64,000 bases of DNA from assembly GCA_910574455.1 (NCBI GenBank), contig CAJSYZ010000003.1, positions 5,021,250-5,085,249 on the forward strand, in the 5' to 3' direction. How positions within the stretch are numbered: position 1 is the stretch's first letter; the number at the start of each line of letters is the position of its first letter. Under the pieces are notes generated by a model. The model did no database searches. It saw nothing but the letters and a program-made list of their open reading frames with translations, and had not been told where the DNA came from. The translations under genes were made by a program, and so were the position numbers. Below are positions 36,767-49,921 of the stretch, piece by piece. The DNA is from Trichaptum fuscoviolaceum (Eukaryota > Basidiomycota > Agaricomycetes > Hymenochaetales > Trichaptaceae).

Positions 36767-37141
36767 ACATACACAGCCATGGCCAAATGGTTCGAGACAA
36801 TGAAGGTACCATATATCTGTAGTCTGAGTTTGGGCGGTAATCAAAGGAATGCAAACCAGTGAGACGCATTCAAGTTGAAAAGGATTGCTCACACCTCCTA
36901 TGTTATTGCCGGAAAGGCCTCCCACAGCTGGACAAGCAGTCATAACAGCATGTTCATTAAGTCTTTGTAACAATATGCATAGGATGTCAACTGGAGACTA
37001 TTACCGATAATTTAACGCTCGCAGATTGCAGATGATCTTGACAGCATCGTGTCCGTTGACGGCGTGAATGAAACGTTCTGGACACTTGTGCGTAGACAAT
37101 AGCAGCGCTCGAACGCAGAAACTCCGTAAAGAAGCGAAACA

Positions 37142-38680
37142 TCACGAAACGTGCCTCCCACTCCCACTCCCACTCCCGTTCGTCGCCCGCGACAGCGTCC
37201 GCCGCATCTTGGAGATCAGACCACCGGATTTTCGCTTCTCCTCTTTGTCTTTGTCTTTACCTCCTCCACCGCGCCCGGTTACTGCCCCGGTGACTTCGCG
37301 CTCTTCATATTCGCCGTTTCCGTTTCCGTTGGAGATGTCTCTATTGCTGGTGCTGGTGCTGGTGTGAGGCTCAGGATGAGGCTGAGGTTGCTCGCCCGGG
37401 ACGGCGAACTCCGCGGACGCGTCGACGTAGCTGTCGTCTTCGTCTTCGTCTCCGGCACCGTGGCCGTGCGCATGGGCTGATGCATTGGTTTGACGCTCAT
37501 CCGACTCTGTACCCTGCTCCTGGCCGAGATCGAGATCGAGGTCCTGTTCCTGCGCATCACGCGCGTCTCCCGCCTCCGCCATGCGCTCCTCGACGCCGGG
37601 CGCGCGCATCATGCCGATGGGCCCGCCGATGCTGACGCCCGCGCCGGCTTTGACGTGTGCGTGCGTCGGGGTCGCGTTGAGTGTGGGCTGCGGCTGCGGT
37701 TGCGGTTGCGGTTGCGAGTGTGGAGACCGTGCGGGTGAAGACGAGGCCTTGCCATTGCCATTGCTATTGCCATTGTGCTCGTCAGACCCCGACTGATCGG
37801 CGTGCACCTGGGCCTTTGCACCCGTCCGGCCACGACGCTCGACGTCGTGTGATGAAGCCGTGCTTGATTTCTCCGCCCTCTGAGTCTGATCGGCGTCAGA
37901 ATCGGCGTCAGCGTCGTTGATGGCGCCTTCGCTCTCGCTGTGGCCTCGCGCACGGAAGCCTGAGCGGAGAGGTGACCGGGTGGGGAGCTCAGGTGCGGGA
38001 GAGATGGAGTGGAGGTCGATGTGGGACGGTGGACGTGCGTTGTCGAGTTGAAAGTCCTCCTTCTCGTCTTCCTCCCCCTCCTCTTCTTCTTTCTCTTCCT
38101 CGTCCACTTTCTCCTTGCTCTCTTTCTCCTGTATGCGCGTTCCAGGTACACCGCGCATTGGAGGATGATGACCTAGCTCGCAGTGTGAGTATGTGGGAAA
38201 AAAAGAGAAAAGAAGTGAGGACGTACGATTTTCCTCGGTGATGTCGTTCAAGGTCATGCTCCCTACGCTCTTCTCTGCCTCCTCTACAGACGTATCTTTG
38301 CTCCCGAAATCTCCTTCGAGGTTCCCGCGACGGTCTGGTGTGCTGCTTGGCCCGTATGCACTGAGACCCCGAGTGGCATCGGCATCAACTTCTCCGCTGG
38401 GGAGCCGCTGCATGGCGCCCCGCATCGATGAATCGGCCTCGGCACCGGGCATGCCTACGTGACCACCGCTCGTCTGCGGCATTCGGGGCGAAGCTGGGTA
38501 CGCCCCAGGGAGGTTGAAGTCAGAGCCTGCGGCAAGTGGGATCTGCAGGCCTTGGCCGTTGTCTTTCCTCGAGCCAGTGTCTCCGGGTTGAAAGGAAGGC
38601 GACGAGGGCGGGCTCGGTGAGCGTGAGCTTGAGCTGGAGAAGTGGCCCGGGAAGGTCGACCTGCTTGCGTTCGAGGACAT
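37142..38680 (-). CDS. Low-complexity acidic protein, unknown function
   Basis: Open from ATG 38680 to TGA 37142. A 54-nt in-frame intron (38173-38226, GTACGT donor, GAGCTAG acceptor) is strongly suggested, which gives 494 residues. The protein is nearly all disordered: a Ser/Pro N-terminus, a Glu/Lys-rich stretch (KEKVDEEEKEEEEGEE), Gln-Pro repeats (QPQPQPQPQP), Asp-Leu repeats and Gly/Ser tracts. It ends with a short basic conserved-looking tail (GGLISKMRRTLSRATNGSG). No domain or membrane segment is seen. The minus-strand frame is chosen because its intron is canonical and because a diverged copy of its 3' end exists at 34220-34762. Antisense frames are by-products of the triplet-biased composition. 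Confidence 0.7.
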   Translation of the reverse strand: MSSNASRSTFPGHFSSSSSRSPSPPSSPSFQPGDTGSRKDNGQGLQIPLAAGSDFNLPGAYPASPRMPQTSGGHVGMPGAEADSSMRGAMQRLPSGEVDADATRGLSAYGPSSTPDRRGNLEGDFGSKDTSVEEAEKSVGSMTLNDITEENRTSSLLFSFFPTYSHCELGHHPPMRGVPGTRIQEKESKEKVDEEEKEEEEGEEDEKEDFQLDNARPPSHIDLHSISPAPELPTRSPLRSGFRARGHSESEGAINDADADSDADQTQRAEKSSTASSHDVERRGRTGAKAQVHADQSGSDEHNGNSNGNGKASSSPARSPHSQPQPQPQPQPTLNATPTHAHVKAGAGVSIGGPIGMMRAPGVEERMAEAGDARDAQEQDLDLDLGQEQGTESDERQTNASAHAHGHGAGDEDEDDSYVDASAEFAVPGEQPQPHPEPHTSTSTSNRDISNGNGNGEYEEREVTGAVTGRGGGGKDKDKEEKRKSGGLISKMRRTLSRATNGSGSGSGRHVS

Positions 38681-40346
38681 TGTTGTTTGGATGAGAGTGA
38701 GAGCTGTAACTTTCGGGTCTCTGATGGACGATGGTCAGTGAACCCGTCGAGAACGAAATTAGCAACAGAGTGGGGTAGCAGATCTAATTCGCAATGACGT
38801 ACCACTTGAAGTAAGAAACACATTTTTATTTTATTTTGCGCTCTTCTGCTCAGACCCAAGTCGAGTTCATCGACACTGTAAAGTCGAACTCGCAGTCATT
38901 CAGGCTGGGGAACGTTATGTTCTATGCGAAGAGGTTGACTTGATCTGAGATAACGATGAGACTGGCGATTGTGCATTGCCAGTGAACTAGCTGGCCGTCG
39001 GACGACTGATAGATTTCGTATCATACTTAGAAGACTAGGACGATTTAGATGGTGGACAGCCGTGGGCTATCAAGTTGCTGTTGGAGTCGAAGCCTGAGTT
39101 TGGGAGGTCGAACTGACGTAATCCGAGCGAAATTGTTCACGGGCAAGAAGTTCATAGCAAGTGTTGCTTTTGACTTTTGACCATACTATGTACACACAAG
39201 TCTCGTCCGACTCGCCGTCCCCTTGAATAGTGTATGATGGGTACTCTCCTTCAGCTCCAAATGGATAAAGATGAAGATTTTACCAAGAAGAGGGGGGAAA
39301 TGATCAAGGAGGTGCGGAATGCTGCTCAGCTGGACTTGGAGTTTGTGCAGTATACTGACTGACTTGTGGTTGTCCATGTTAGTGGAAAATACTCAGACGT
39401 GAACGAGGTGAAGAAGTGGAGATCATGATCGGTGACGTATGTACGGTTTTGTTCTGTTAGCTCCAGACTCACAGTATATGCACCTATACATCTTTCTAGA
39501 GTCCTAACTCATCTCGATCGGATTACTAGCAGCATCCATAAGGCCGACATATTTTCGCTGTTATTTGTACATATTTCAAGCAGACTCGCCATCGGCCACG
39601 ACATCTCAAGTTTGGTCATTAACTTCCCGAGCGTGCATTCACACAACTTGAAGGTGAAGTCACTCACAGTCTCTGTCCACTCGGGCGTATACTGTTCATC
39701 CGCATCTGACGTTCATAACAGTGACTGTACATATACGCCCGGGATATCGACCTGCCGGTTGTCAAGCCTCGTTCCAATTTGTAGCACACTGCTATTAGCC
39801 GAATACGTCGTATGAATGGCTGAACGGCAAACGCCACCCCCGACTGTGACAGCTTGCTTGTTCATCCAATGATTCAATTCGTGCATACTACACCGGTGGC
39901 TATGCCAAACCTTACTGACGTCGGGATCTTCATTCGACTTCTCCTCCTTTGTCAATTCTCGTTCACCGGCTTTCCAACCAATCCTGCTTCTTACTGCAGA
40001 CGTGCAGACGAGAGACTACGGACGAGTAACTTTGGACGGCATGGGTAGACTATAGACGGAAAACCAACGCACGGCAAAGATTTACACCCGCCCTGGGCCG
40101 CCCAGCGTCTGCGCTACGCGATGTATAGGATTGACGTAAATTAAAGGTATGGAATGTTTGCGAGCCAATGCGGCATTCTTTCAGCGAGTTAATTTTCCGA
40201 CACAGCCTTTTGTGTTTTTTGGATCTTCATTTTACTCCTCGACCTCCTCGTAATGAATATAAGTATGCCTTCGCGCGGAACCACCGTGTGCTTGAACACC
40301 TTCAACCAAAGAGCTTGGGACTTGAACACGAGCTCACAAAACCATC
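38681..40346. other. Gene-free region between divergent genes
   Basis: About 1.7 kb holding the promoters of the low-complexity gene (minus) and reductase B (plus). Short frames at 39432-39815 and 39186-39377 show no domain or splice support. Confidence 0.4.
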
Positions 40347-43300
40347 ATGACCAGCCTGACTTCGTCTTCATCTTCGCCTTCGTCTTCTCTTTCTCGGACT
40401 CCTATCCCGCCACCACCCGTGACCCAATGCCTGTCCAGCGCAACTTTCCACCCGCCACTGCTCGACGGGTCGATGGCGCTCCCCGAGATCTACGACTGGC
40501 ACCTGCACAACTCACCCGACCACCCGCTGTTCGTCTACGACGACGACGACGGCGCCGAGCGCGTCATCAACTGGGCGACCGTGGTGCGAGCCGTACATCG
40601 CGCTGCGCGGATAATCCAATCGAGAGTCGACGTCGACTGCGCCAATTTCGCTGCGACGCGGAGAGCGCCAGTAGTTGGCATCCTAGCGTCTTCTGGTACG
40701 TCTCGTCCCCCAGGAACAACCTACATTATTTCAAAAAAAGAAATTGCTCATGTAAAATACTCGACTCATCACAGACACAATAACCTTCTTCACGACCATC
40801 GTCGGCATCATGCGCGCCGGGTACGCCGTATTCCCCATCTCGACGCGCAACTCCCCCGCAGCGGTCGCGCACCTGCTCCAGAAGGCGGACGTCGCGCACG
40901 TGCTGGTGGGCCACGAGAGCGCGCTGCAGGCGCTCATCGCCGACTCGCTCGCTTTGATCCAAGGCGAGTCGGAGAAGCCGACTATCTCAGTGATGCTGTC
41001 GTACGAGAACATGTACCCCGAAGACACGGGAGACGAGGATGACTTCGTCCCGCTAGAGCCGAGGACGTATCGCCCGGACGATCCTGCGTTTTTGTTCCAT
41101 TCGTCTGGATCGACGGCGTTCCCGAAGCCGATTGTGTGGACGCATTATCAGAGTGTGCAGCTCAGCCTCACGCCATGTCAGTCATTCTCTCCTTTTTTTT
41201 CTTCACCTTCACCTTCTTCAGAATAATAGGAATTATGTTGACTCCATCAATTATAGACTTCGGCGAGATCGACTTCACGGGACGTCGGCTCGCGCTTCAC
41301 TCGATGCCGATGTTCCACGGGATGGGCATCATGCAGACAGGTTGGACTGTGCGTACCTACATCCGGCCATACTCTACGCCATGACCTGCATACCATTGCT
41401 CATATTCTTGTTTCTTACTTACACAGGCTACATGCGGAGTCGTCCTGTGTGTCTTCCGCCCGCGCTCCCCAGCGATAGTCCCCGAGCCTGACAACGTCAT
41501 GCGTGCAGCGATGGCGACGAGGAGTGACGTTCTGTTCTGCGTGCCCAGTTTCGTCGAGGTCAGTCACACTCCTGGTCCTATGCGTCTTTTTGCAGCTATG
41601 TTGCGTTACATCGTATGGTAGACTGACTGGACTTTCGCGTTGACAGGCCTGGTCCCAGAATCCCGAGTACGTCGAGTACATGAAGTCCATCACGGGTGTC
41701 GTAAGTCCTCGATGCTTACTCAAAACAGACACATACTGAAAACTCCAAATAGGTGTTTGGAGGCGGCCCGCTGAACAAGGCGATTGGTGATGCGCTCTGG
41801 GAACAGGGCGTCGGGCTGTTCGTGAACTACGGAATGTACGTGCCTGAGCATCACAATCTCTCAAGGCATCAACTAATGTTTCTGAACTTCAGCTCGGAAG
41901 TGGGCGTTGTGACGCCTATTATCCCGAGTAAGTAAAGCCTTTCGTGGTAGTAGCCACTCGGGGTATACTGACGTCGTCGACGTCGTTCTGGCTTACAGAG
42001 AAGTCCGAGAAGGACTGGGAGTACTTCCGCGTGTCCGGGAGCATGAACCCGCGGTTCGTCCCGGACGGACACGGGCACGCTGAGCTCGTCATCCTCGTGA
42101 GTCTCTTTCGACAGCGCATCCCCATATGCATACCTCCTTACTGCGTGCTTATATACGATATGTTCATGCCCCAGCCGAGCCGGTTTGAGCGCCCGTGTGT
42201 CTTCAACACGACGATTGACGGTGCGGACGCGTATGCGTCGAGCGACCTGCTTGCGCCGCATCCGACGAAGCCGGGGTACTGGAAAGTGCACGGCCGGGTG
42301 GACGACCAGATCATGCATTCGACTGGAGAGAAGGTGCGTAGAAACCAACCGCACTGGATATCCTTCATGACGGACTGAACGTGCAACGCGTGCAGACGAA
42401 CCCAGGGCCTCTAGGTTTGTCTCGTCTCCTTGCTTCGTGCTTCTTTACCGAGCTCAACGTTTTTTGCTTTTGTGCGCGTCTCCAGAAACGATACTGAAGC
42501 AGGACCCACACGTCCAATCGGCTGTGATGTTCGGGCGCGGCCGGTTCTACCCCGGCGTCGTCGTCGACCCGAAGCCTGAGTTCAGGTTCGATCCCGCAAA
42601 CGAGGCGGCGCTGGCTGACTTCCGGAACCTCGTCTGGTGCGTACTTTGCTTTCTCTTCCAACGTGCGTAAGAGCTGATATGAATCGTCTGATGACAGGCC
42701 TACGGTCGAGCGAATGAACGAGTATGCGCCTCAGCATTCTCGGATATTCAAGGAGGTTAGGCGGTGTTCTCAGGTCGGAGGAACATCTTAAAGCTGACAT
42801 CGTTTTCCACAGATGATCCTCGTTTCCTCGCCTCCGAAGCCATTTACATACACCGCGAAAAACACTGCGCGGCGGCAGGCGATCATCGCAGAATACGCCG
42901 CGGAGATCGACGCCCTGTACGCTGAGGTGCAGAAAACGACGCAGCCGCACATTGCGCTCCCGGCCGAGTGGACGCGGGAGAACGTGCGTGGCTTCGTACG
43001 CGTCATCGTCACCGAGGTCATGGAGCGCGCTATTGGAGACACGGTGGATATGTTTGAGAGTGGGTGCGATAGGTATGTGTGACGGTCCTGTTTTTTTTTT
43101 TGGCGAGTGGGCTTGACGAGTCTGTCTTTCTTGCTCTTTCGTCTTGTATAGTCTGCAGGCGATATGGATTAGGAACACGATCCTGAATGCGCTGGAGAAG
43201 TCATCGGTAGTTGATTCTTCGGTTATTCGATCCATCCCAGGCTCGTTCGTGTACCAGCATCCGACCATTGAGGCTCTCGCCGCGTATGTCCTGGGCCTCG

Positions 43301-44956
43301 CGAAAGGTACCGCGGCCTCAGCTCAGTCACATACCGGCGCGGCTGACACGGAGGCTAACGCCAACGCGGCGAAGATAGACGCCATGCACGCGATGCTGCG
43401 CAAGTACAGCTCTGATCTCCGGAAGCATGTCGCGCCACCTTCCAGATGCGACGAGGAGGAGTGCGACGGCGGGGAAGTCGTTCTCGTGACGGGAACGACT
43501 GGGTGGCTTGGCTCGCTGATGCTTGCGGAGCTGCTGCAGGATCCGACCGTCAAGCGGGTGTACGCGCTGAACCGCAAGGTCGGGTCGACCCGCGAGCGGC
43601 AGGTGCGTGTGTTCGAGGAGAAGGGGATCGACGCGAAGCTCGCGACGTCGAATAAGCTCGTTCTGTTGGATGCGGATTTAACTGTTGAGGGATTCGGGCT
43701 TTGTGGGTCGGTGTTTGAAGAGGTACAGTACTCCTGTTGTGTACGTGGTATCTGGATTTTCTAAGGGGTTTTGTGTTGTTGGCAGATGACACGTTCGGTC
43801 ACTCATATCATACACAACGGTACTGTCACTTGAACACCTTGCACTAAGCTTTATGTACTAATACGACGTGTCCCTTTATCTAGCCTACCCAGTCGACTTC
43901 AACAAGTCTCTTGCATCATTTGAGTCCGCCATCTTCGGCCACCGTCGCCTCATAGACTTTGCCTTATCCTCCAGTCTGCCGCGCCCACCTCGGTTTCTCT
44001 TCATCAGCTCCGTCAGCTCCGTCAACCGTGAGTCGCTCGTATGCTTGTAGTTGCCTTCAACCTTACTTTTTTTTGCGTCGGAATCACAGAGCACCCAGGC
44101 ACCCAACCTGTGCAAGAAGAACTCGCAGACGCGCAGAGCGCCGTCGGCCTGGGCTACTCTGAGTCGAAGTGGGTGTGCGAGCACTTGCTTGGCGCTGCGT
44201 CGTCTGCCAGTCCGAGGCTGAAGACGACGGTTGTGCGCGTGGCGCAAATGTGTGGGACGAGTGGGGTAGGCGGGGCGTCTGCGCTTGGGTGCTGGAATAC
44301 GAAGGAGTGGGTCCCTGCGCTGCTGAAGAGCAGCGTCCAGCTTGGGTGTTTGCCGCTCATCGAAAACGTACGTACTCATACACCGACCCTTTTCCTCAAT
44401 TTTTTTTTTACTCACCACTCCCTGCGTTGTTGTATTTTATCCTATTCTTCAACCTTATCAGGATGTCTGCTGGATCCCTATCGACATCGCCGCGCGCGCC
44501 GTCTGCGAAATGCGCAATACCACCTCGAGCAGCCCGGTCCTGCACCTCGCACACCCGCACCCTGTCGCGTGGTCCACGCTCTTCACCGCCGCCTCGCACG
44601 CGCTGGACGGCATCCCGCTCGTTCCGTACACCGAGTGGCTCGCGCGCCTGACGCGGAGCGCGCGCGCGGAGGGCTTGGACGCCGAGGCGTCCGTGCAGCT
44701 GGTCGCGAGGAGCCCGGCGCTCCGGATCTTGGACTTCTTCCAGGAAGCTGGGCAGTTCGCTGATGCTGATGCTGATGGTGCTGGTGGGAGTGCTGGGAGT
44801 GCGAGAGAGGGAAGAGAGGCGATGGGGACGAGGCGGCTTGCGCTCGACCGTGCGTGCCGTGCGTCGCTGACGTTGTCGGCACTGAAACGCACGCCGCTCA
44901 ATGCGGAGAATGTTAGGTCTTGGATAGCGTATTGGAGGGCTGCTAAGTTCTTCTAG
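40347..44956 (+). CDS. Adenylate-forming reductase B (A-T-R, NRPS-like)
   Basis: Same exon plan as reductase A, including the 19-nt exon (42396-42414) and the intron splitting the carrier-domain serine codon (43071-43072/43152). Motifs: HSSGSTAFPKPIVWTH (A3), YGISEVG (A5, where A has YGCTEVG), YWKVHGRVDDQIMHSTGEK, PFTYTAKNTARR (A10), FESGCDSLQA (carrier), TGTTGWLGSLMLAELL (reductase NADP site) and YSESK (catalytic Tyr/Lys). All visible domains are complete. GC content is clearly higher than in reductase C. Its predicted reaction is the same as that of A; the substrate may differ given the changed A5 segment. The N-terminus has a Ser-rich extension of about 15 residues compared with A. Confidence 0.9.
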
Positions 44957-45593
44957 ATACTTGCCAGTGGGGGGTTGGAGATAGTGAAGACAGACGGACA
45001 GACACATACATATATATAAGTACATAATATTAGTAGAGTTAGTTTTTACAGTACTGACTCTTACGAGTTTATTTTATCTACAGTATGTTGGTTATAATTC
45101 TGTATGTATTTCTAAAACAAAACTTGACGAGATCGATGCATTGATCTGCTGTCCCCATCAATCGCCCTCTATCGAGCTCATTGATTGTAATGTCTGCGAT
45201 GACCTCCTCAAGGATTAGTACATGCATCAGAGCCTTATGAAGTCTGACTGCAGATGGCGGATGACCCCAACTCATACGGGGATATCATAGCCGGAATAAT
45301 CAGCCATGTAATCGATGTGCCATTACTTACTCAATGAACCAAACCTCATGGACATCAGCAATATCTCAAATACCAGGACCGGCATGCATCTGTAAGTTGT
45401 TACTGCTTTTCCATGGCTGGTCATCAAGTACCCTTCCGGGGGCGTCGGGACGACTTTCGAGGCACACGTACATCAGTGTCGATCGCGAGGGCAAGTGTTA
45501 TTATTCCATGATCTATGTATTCGCATCCGAGTCCATTCCAGTACGTAGTCTATTTGTCAATGAAATCCAACACCAAAAGCGAGCAGTGAGAAT
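44957..45593. other. Intergenic region between convergent reductases B and C
   Basis: Shared 3' flank. A dinucleotide-rich stretch (CATACATATATATAAGTAC) lies near 45005-45025. No gene. Confidence 0.4.
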
Positions 45594-48500
45594 TTATAAA
45601 AAGCCTGCGTCTCTCCAATAAGCTATCCAGGACTTGACATTATCCCCATCCAGCGGCTTGTCTTTCAGCCCGGATAACGTCGGCGACGCACTGCACGCAC
45701 GGTCTAGCGCGAGCCGCCTCAGCCCCATCGCCTCCCTTCCCTCGTCCGTGAGCGCACCCGCAGCCTGGAAGAAATCGATGATGCGCAGCGCCGGGTTGTT
45801 CTCCACCTGCTGCACAGTCGTGACGGTACCCAGCCCGTCCGCGCTCTTCGTCAGGCGGTCAACCCATTCCGCATATGGGACGAGCGGGAGGCCGGAGAGT
45901 TCGTGGGCGGCGGCGGTGAAGAGCGTGGGCCACGCGACGGGGTGTGGGTGTGCGAGGTGCAGGACCGGGCTGGCCGTGAGGGCGTTGCGCATCTCGCAGA
46001 CAGCGCGTGCGGCAATGTCGATGGGGATCCATGAGACATCCTGACGTGCGTGTGCAGCTCTGAGTCAGCGAGTATCTTAAAAAGAAAAGAAATAGAGGGG
46101 TACGCACATTGTCGATGAGAGGAATACATCCAAGCTGGACGCTGGCTTTAACGAGCGCAGGAACCCATTCCTTCGTATTCCAGCACCCTCTAGCCGACGC
46201 GCCGATGATCCCACTCGTCCCGCATAGCTGGGCCACGCGCACCACAGTCGTCTTCAGCCCCGGATTTGCGGAAGACGCAGCGCTGAGCATGTTCTCGCAG
46301 ACCCACTTCGACTCAGGATAGCCCATGCCCACGGCACACCGCGCGTCTGCGAGCTCTTCTTTCACAGGCTCACTGCCCGGATGATCTGTATTGCGCCACG
46401 TGCCATTAGACCGAGGTCCTCCACCTGAAGTAGATTTGAGATGGAAAGAGACTTACGATTGACGGAGCTGACGGAACTGATGAACACGAAGCGAGGGGGT
46501 GTCGGCTGAGGGGAGGATAAAGCGAAGTCAACGAGGCGGCGGTGGCTGTAGATGGCGGACTCGAAAGACGCAAGAGACTTGTTAAAGTCAACTGGGTAGG
46601 CTGAATTTATATGTTAGCACAAGGAGTCAATTGCAAAGCCGATTGTAAGTACCATTGTGTATGATATGAGTGACCGAGCGTGTCATCTGTAGATAATCCA
46701 AAGGTCAGACATAAACTTCGTCCTCGTGTTAACAACGTAGAAGTTCACCTCATCAAACACCGTCCTATGGAGACCTAGGCCTTCGACAGTCAGGTCCGCA
46801 TCGAGAAGGACAAGTTTATTGGATGACGCGAGCCTCGCATCGATTCCCTTTTCCTCAAACGCACGCGCCTGGCGTTCGCGGGTCAACCCGACCCCAACCT
46901 TGCGGTTCAGCGCGTACACCCTCCTGACGTTCTGGTCCTGAAGCAAATCGGCCAGCATCAATGACCCAAGCCATCCAGTTGTGCCCGTCACGAGGACCAC
47001 TTCCCCACCATCTCCCTCTTCCCATCTGGAAAGCGACGCGACATGCTTCCGGAAATCAGCCCCATACTTGCGCAGCATTGCGTGCATGGCGTCTATCTTC
47101 GCTGTGCTCGCGTCAGCTGCAACTGCGCCCTGGAGGGACTGGGCCGGGCTGCCTTTGGACAGGTCCAGGATGTACGCGGAGAGCAACTCAATGGTCGGGT
47201 GGTGGTAAACAAACGAGCCTGGTATCGTCCGAGGATCGACTATCGCACTCTTGTCCAGCGCGTTGAGAATTGTGTTTCTTATCCATGTTGCCTGCAGGCT
47301 GAGTAATGAGTGAGCCTCTGGATTAGAGAACGATACGCCACATCTTACCTATCACAACCACTCTCGAAAATGTCCTTGGAATCGCCGATAGTGTGTTTCA
47401 AGACCTCCGATACGATACGTCGGATGAACTCAAGAGCGTTTTCCCGGGTCCACTCCGATGGTACATCTATATGTGGTTGAGTTGTCTTCTGCGCCGCCGC
47501 GTACAAGGCATCGATCTCTTCGTCGTACTCTGCGATGATAGCCTGCCTTCGCGCTGTATTTTTCGCTGTGTACGTGAATGGCTTCTTTGGCGACGAGACG
47601 AGGATCATCTGGGGGCAACAAGTTCAATTCAAGATATAATGAACGAGCTAATATCACCACATTGCTTACCTCCTTGAATATACGTGAGTGCTGAGGCGCA
47701 TACTCGTTCATTCGTTCAACCGTAGGCCTACCATCGGACGATTATCGTCTGTTCAGGGTGTTCGAGGTGAGGTGATGTACTCACCAGATGAGATTCCGGA
47801 AATCCGACAGTGCCGCCTCGTCTACGGGATCAAACCTAAACTCGGGCTTCGGATCGACAACAACCCCGGGGTAGAACCGACCACGCCCGAACATAACAGC
47901 AGCTTGGACGTGCAGATCCTGGTTGAGTATGTTCTCTAATGCACGAAGAAAGAAATTTGCATGTGAGTCGTTTATGGTACGAGGTAAAAGAGGTATTGAA
48001 ACGAAGCCAAGGGGCCGGGGTTTGTCTGCCGTCGACAGATTGACGCAGATCATGATAAGGCCCGGGATTAACATGAGGACGTGAGTGGTCATACCTTCTC
48101 TCCAGTTGAGTGCATGATCTGATCGTCCACTCTTCCGTGCACTTTCCAATAACCAGGCTTGGTAGGGTGGGGAGCGAGTAGATCACTCGTCGCATACGCG
48201 TCCACACCGTCGATTTTTGTGTTAAAAACGGCAGGATACTCGTACTGACTCGGCTGAGTAGTACCGTAAGTAGTGTTTCGAAATATCGAGACGTCGCGTG
48301 AGCTCTCACTATAATGACAAGTTCTGCGTACCCGTTTCCGTCAGGAACGAATATCGGGTTCATGTTCTCGGCGATTCGGAAATATTCCCAGTCCTTTTCA
48401 GATTTCCCTGAGAGAATAAAAATGTCGGCGTTCATAAGGACTTTAGAGACAGCGGACAGCAAGGCATACTTGGGATGATAGGCGTCGCTACCCCGAATTC

Positions 48501-49921
48501 GGAGCTAAAGGTAATCTTCAGCAACCGACTTCTCGGGATGCTCAAAATCGACAATAGTCATCATTACCTTCCGTAGAAAACAAATATTCCGACGCCTTGT
48601 TCGCAGAGGGCGTCACCGACAATCTTGCTTAGCGGACCACCTCCATAGAGCTGATTTACTCTTGTTAGACAATAGTCTATAACGTAGGTTCGATGCCATA
48701 TAGTGAACTTACAATCCCCGTGATTGACTTGAGGTATTCTACAGCTTCGGCATTCCGAGACCAGACCAAGAGAATGGAGGGTTCAGTCTATCGGGCTTAG
48801 AGTAGGTACCGAAGAATGCTTGACCGACCTCAACAAAGCTTGGTACGCAAAATATGATGTCGCTTTTCGTAGCCCTGGCGGCTTGTATTACGCTATCCGG
48901 TTCTGGAATAATAGCCGGAGAACGAGGTTGGAAGACACATAAGACGAGACCAGACATGGCCTAAGCATAGACCATTGTAAGTGATTAAATCTAACTTCAT
49001 ACTGAAGTGTAATTTCACATACGGTCCACCCTGTTTGCATCATTCCCATCCCATGGAACATTGGCAAGGAGTGAATCGCGAGACGACGCCCGGTAAGGTC
49101 GACTTCACCGAAGTCTAGGGTTTTCGGTTTCAGCCAATGTTAAAAGCGAGAGAAAATAAGACTGACAAGGCGTAAGGCTGATCTGCACGGCTTGAAGATG
49201 CGTCCAAAAGATTGGTTTTGGAAAGGCAGTCGAACCAGAGGAGTGGAAAAGGAAAGCACCATCATCTGCATGGAACTTCCTTGGTTCGAGAGGGACAAAA
49301 TTGTCGTCTTCTTCTGGGTATATGTTGTCGAAAGATAGCATTACGGAAATCGTCGGCTTCGACTCGTCTTTGACCAATGCAAGCGACTCAGCAATGAGTG
49401 TTTGAAGAGCGCTTTCGTGCCCGACTAGAACGTGTCCTACGTTCGCCTTTTGAATTAGGTGAGCGACAGCAGCAGGTGAGTTCCGGGTGGAAATTGGGAA
49501 TGCAATGTAGCCAGCACGCATGATGCCTACTATGACAGTATAGAAGGTGATAGTGTCTAGGTGCAGATATTAGTAGTTCAATCCGGAAACAAGAAGGTAT
49601 GCATGAGACATGTAAAAAGTACTTACCGGACGATGCTAAGATAGCGACAATAGGCGATCTCATATCGGCACATTCGACTCTTGTCTGGATAATTCGCCCC
49701 GCACGGTGCACTGCACGAACTGCAGTCGCCCAATTGATTATATGTTCTGCGCCTTCATCATCGTCGTATACGAACAGCGGATGGTTCGGTGAGTTGAGTA
49801 GATGCCAATCGTAGATTTCAGGAATCGTCATCGAGCCATCCAGAGGTGGAGGGTTGAACGTTTGGCTAGCATGGCATTGGGTCGCGGGTGGGGGAGGAAT
49901 AGGAAAAATTGGGCCATTCAT
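45594..49921 (-). CDS. Adenylate-forming reductase C (A-T-R), possibly splice-damaged
   Basis: ATG at 49921, TAA at 45594, with the same exon order as A and B. All domain motifs are present: HSSGSTAFPKPIFWTH (A3), YGSSEFG (A5), GRVDDQIMHSTGEK, PFTYTAKNTARR, FESGCDSLQA (Ser codon split by an intron as in A and B), TGTTGWLGSLMLADLL and YPESK. One conserved splice site is lost: after the 19-nt exon (48025-48007) the donor GT of A and B is CT here (48006-48005). No replacement donor nearby keeps the frame, and reading through meets a stop. Either a rare splice variant rescues it, or the gene is newly inactivated. Base composition is more AT-rich than B and like A. It is convergent with B. Confidence 0.8.

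Noticed and set aside
37609..38151. Alternative Arg-rich and Ser-rich frames over the low-complexity gene
   Set aside because: They are shadows of a triplet-biased sequence; only the 37142-38680 minus frame has a canonical intron and a homologous fragment elsewhere.
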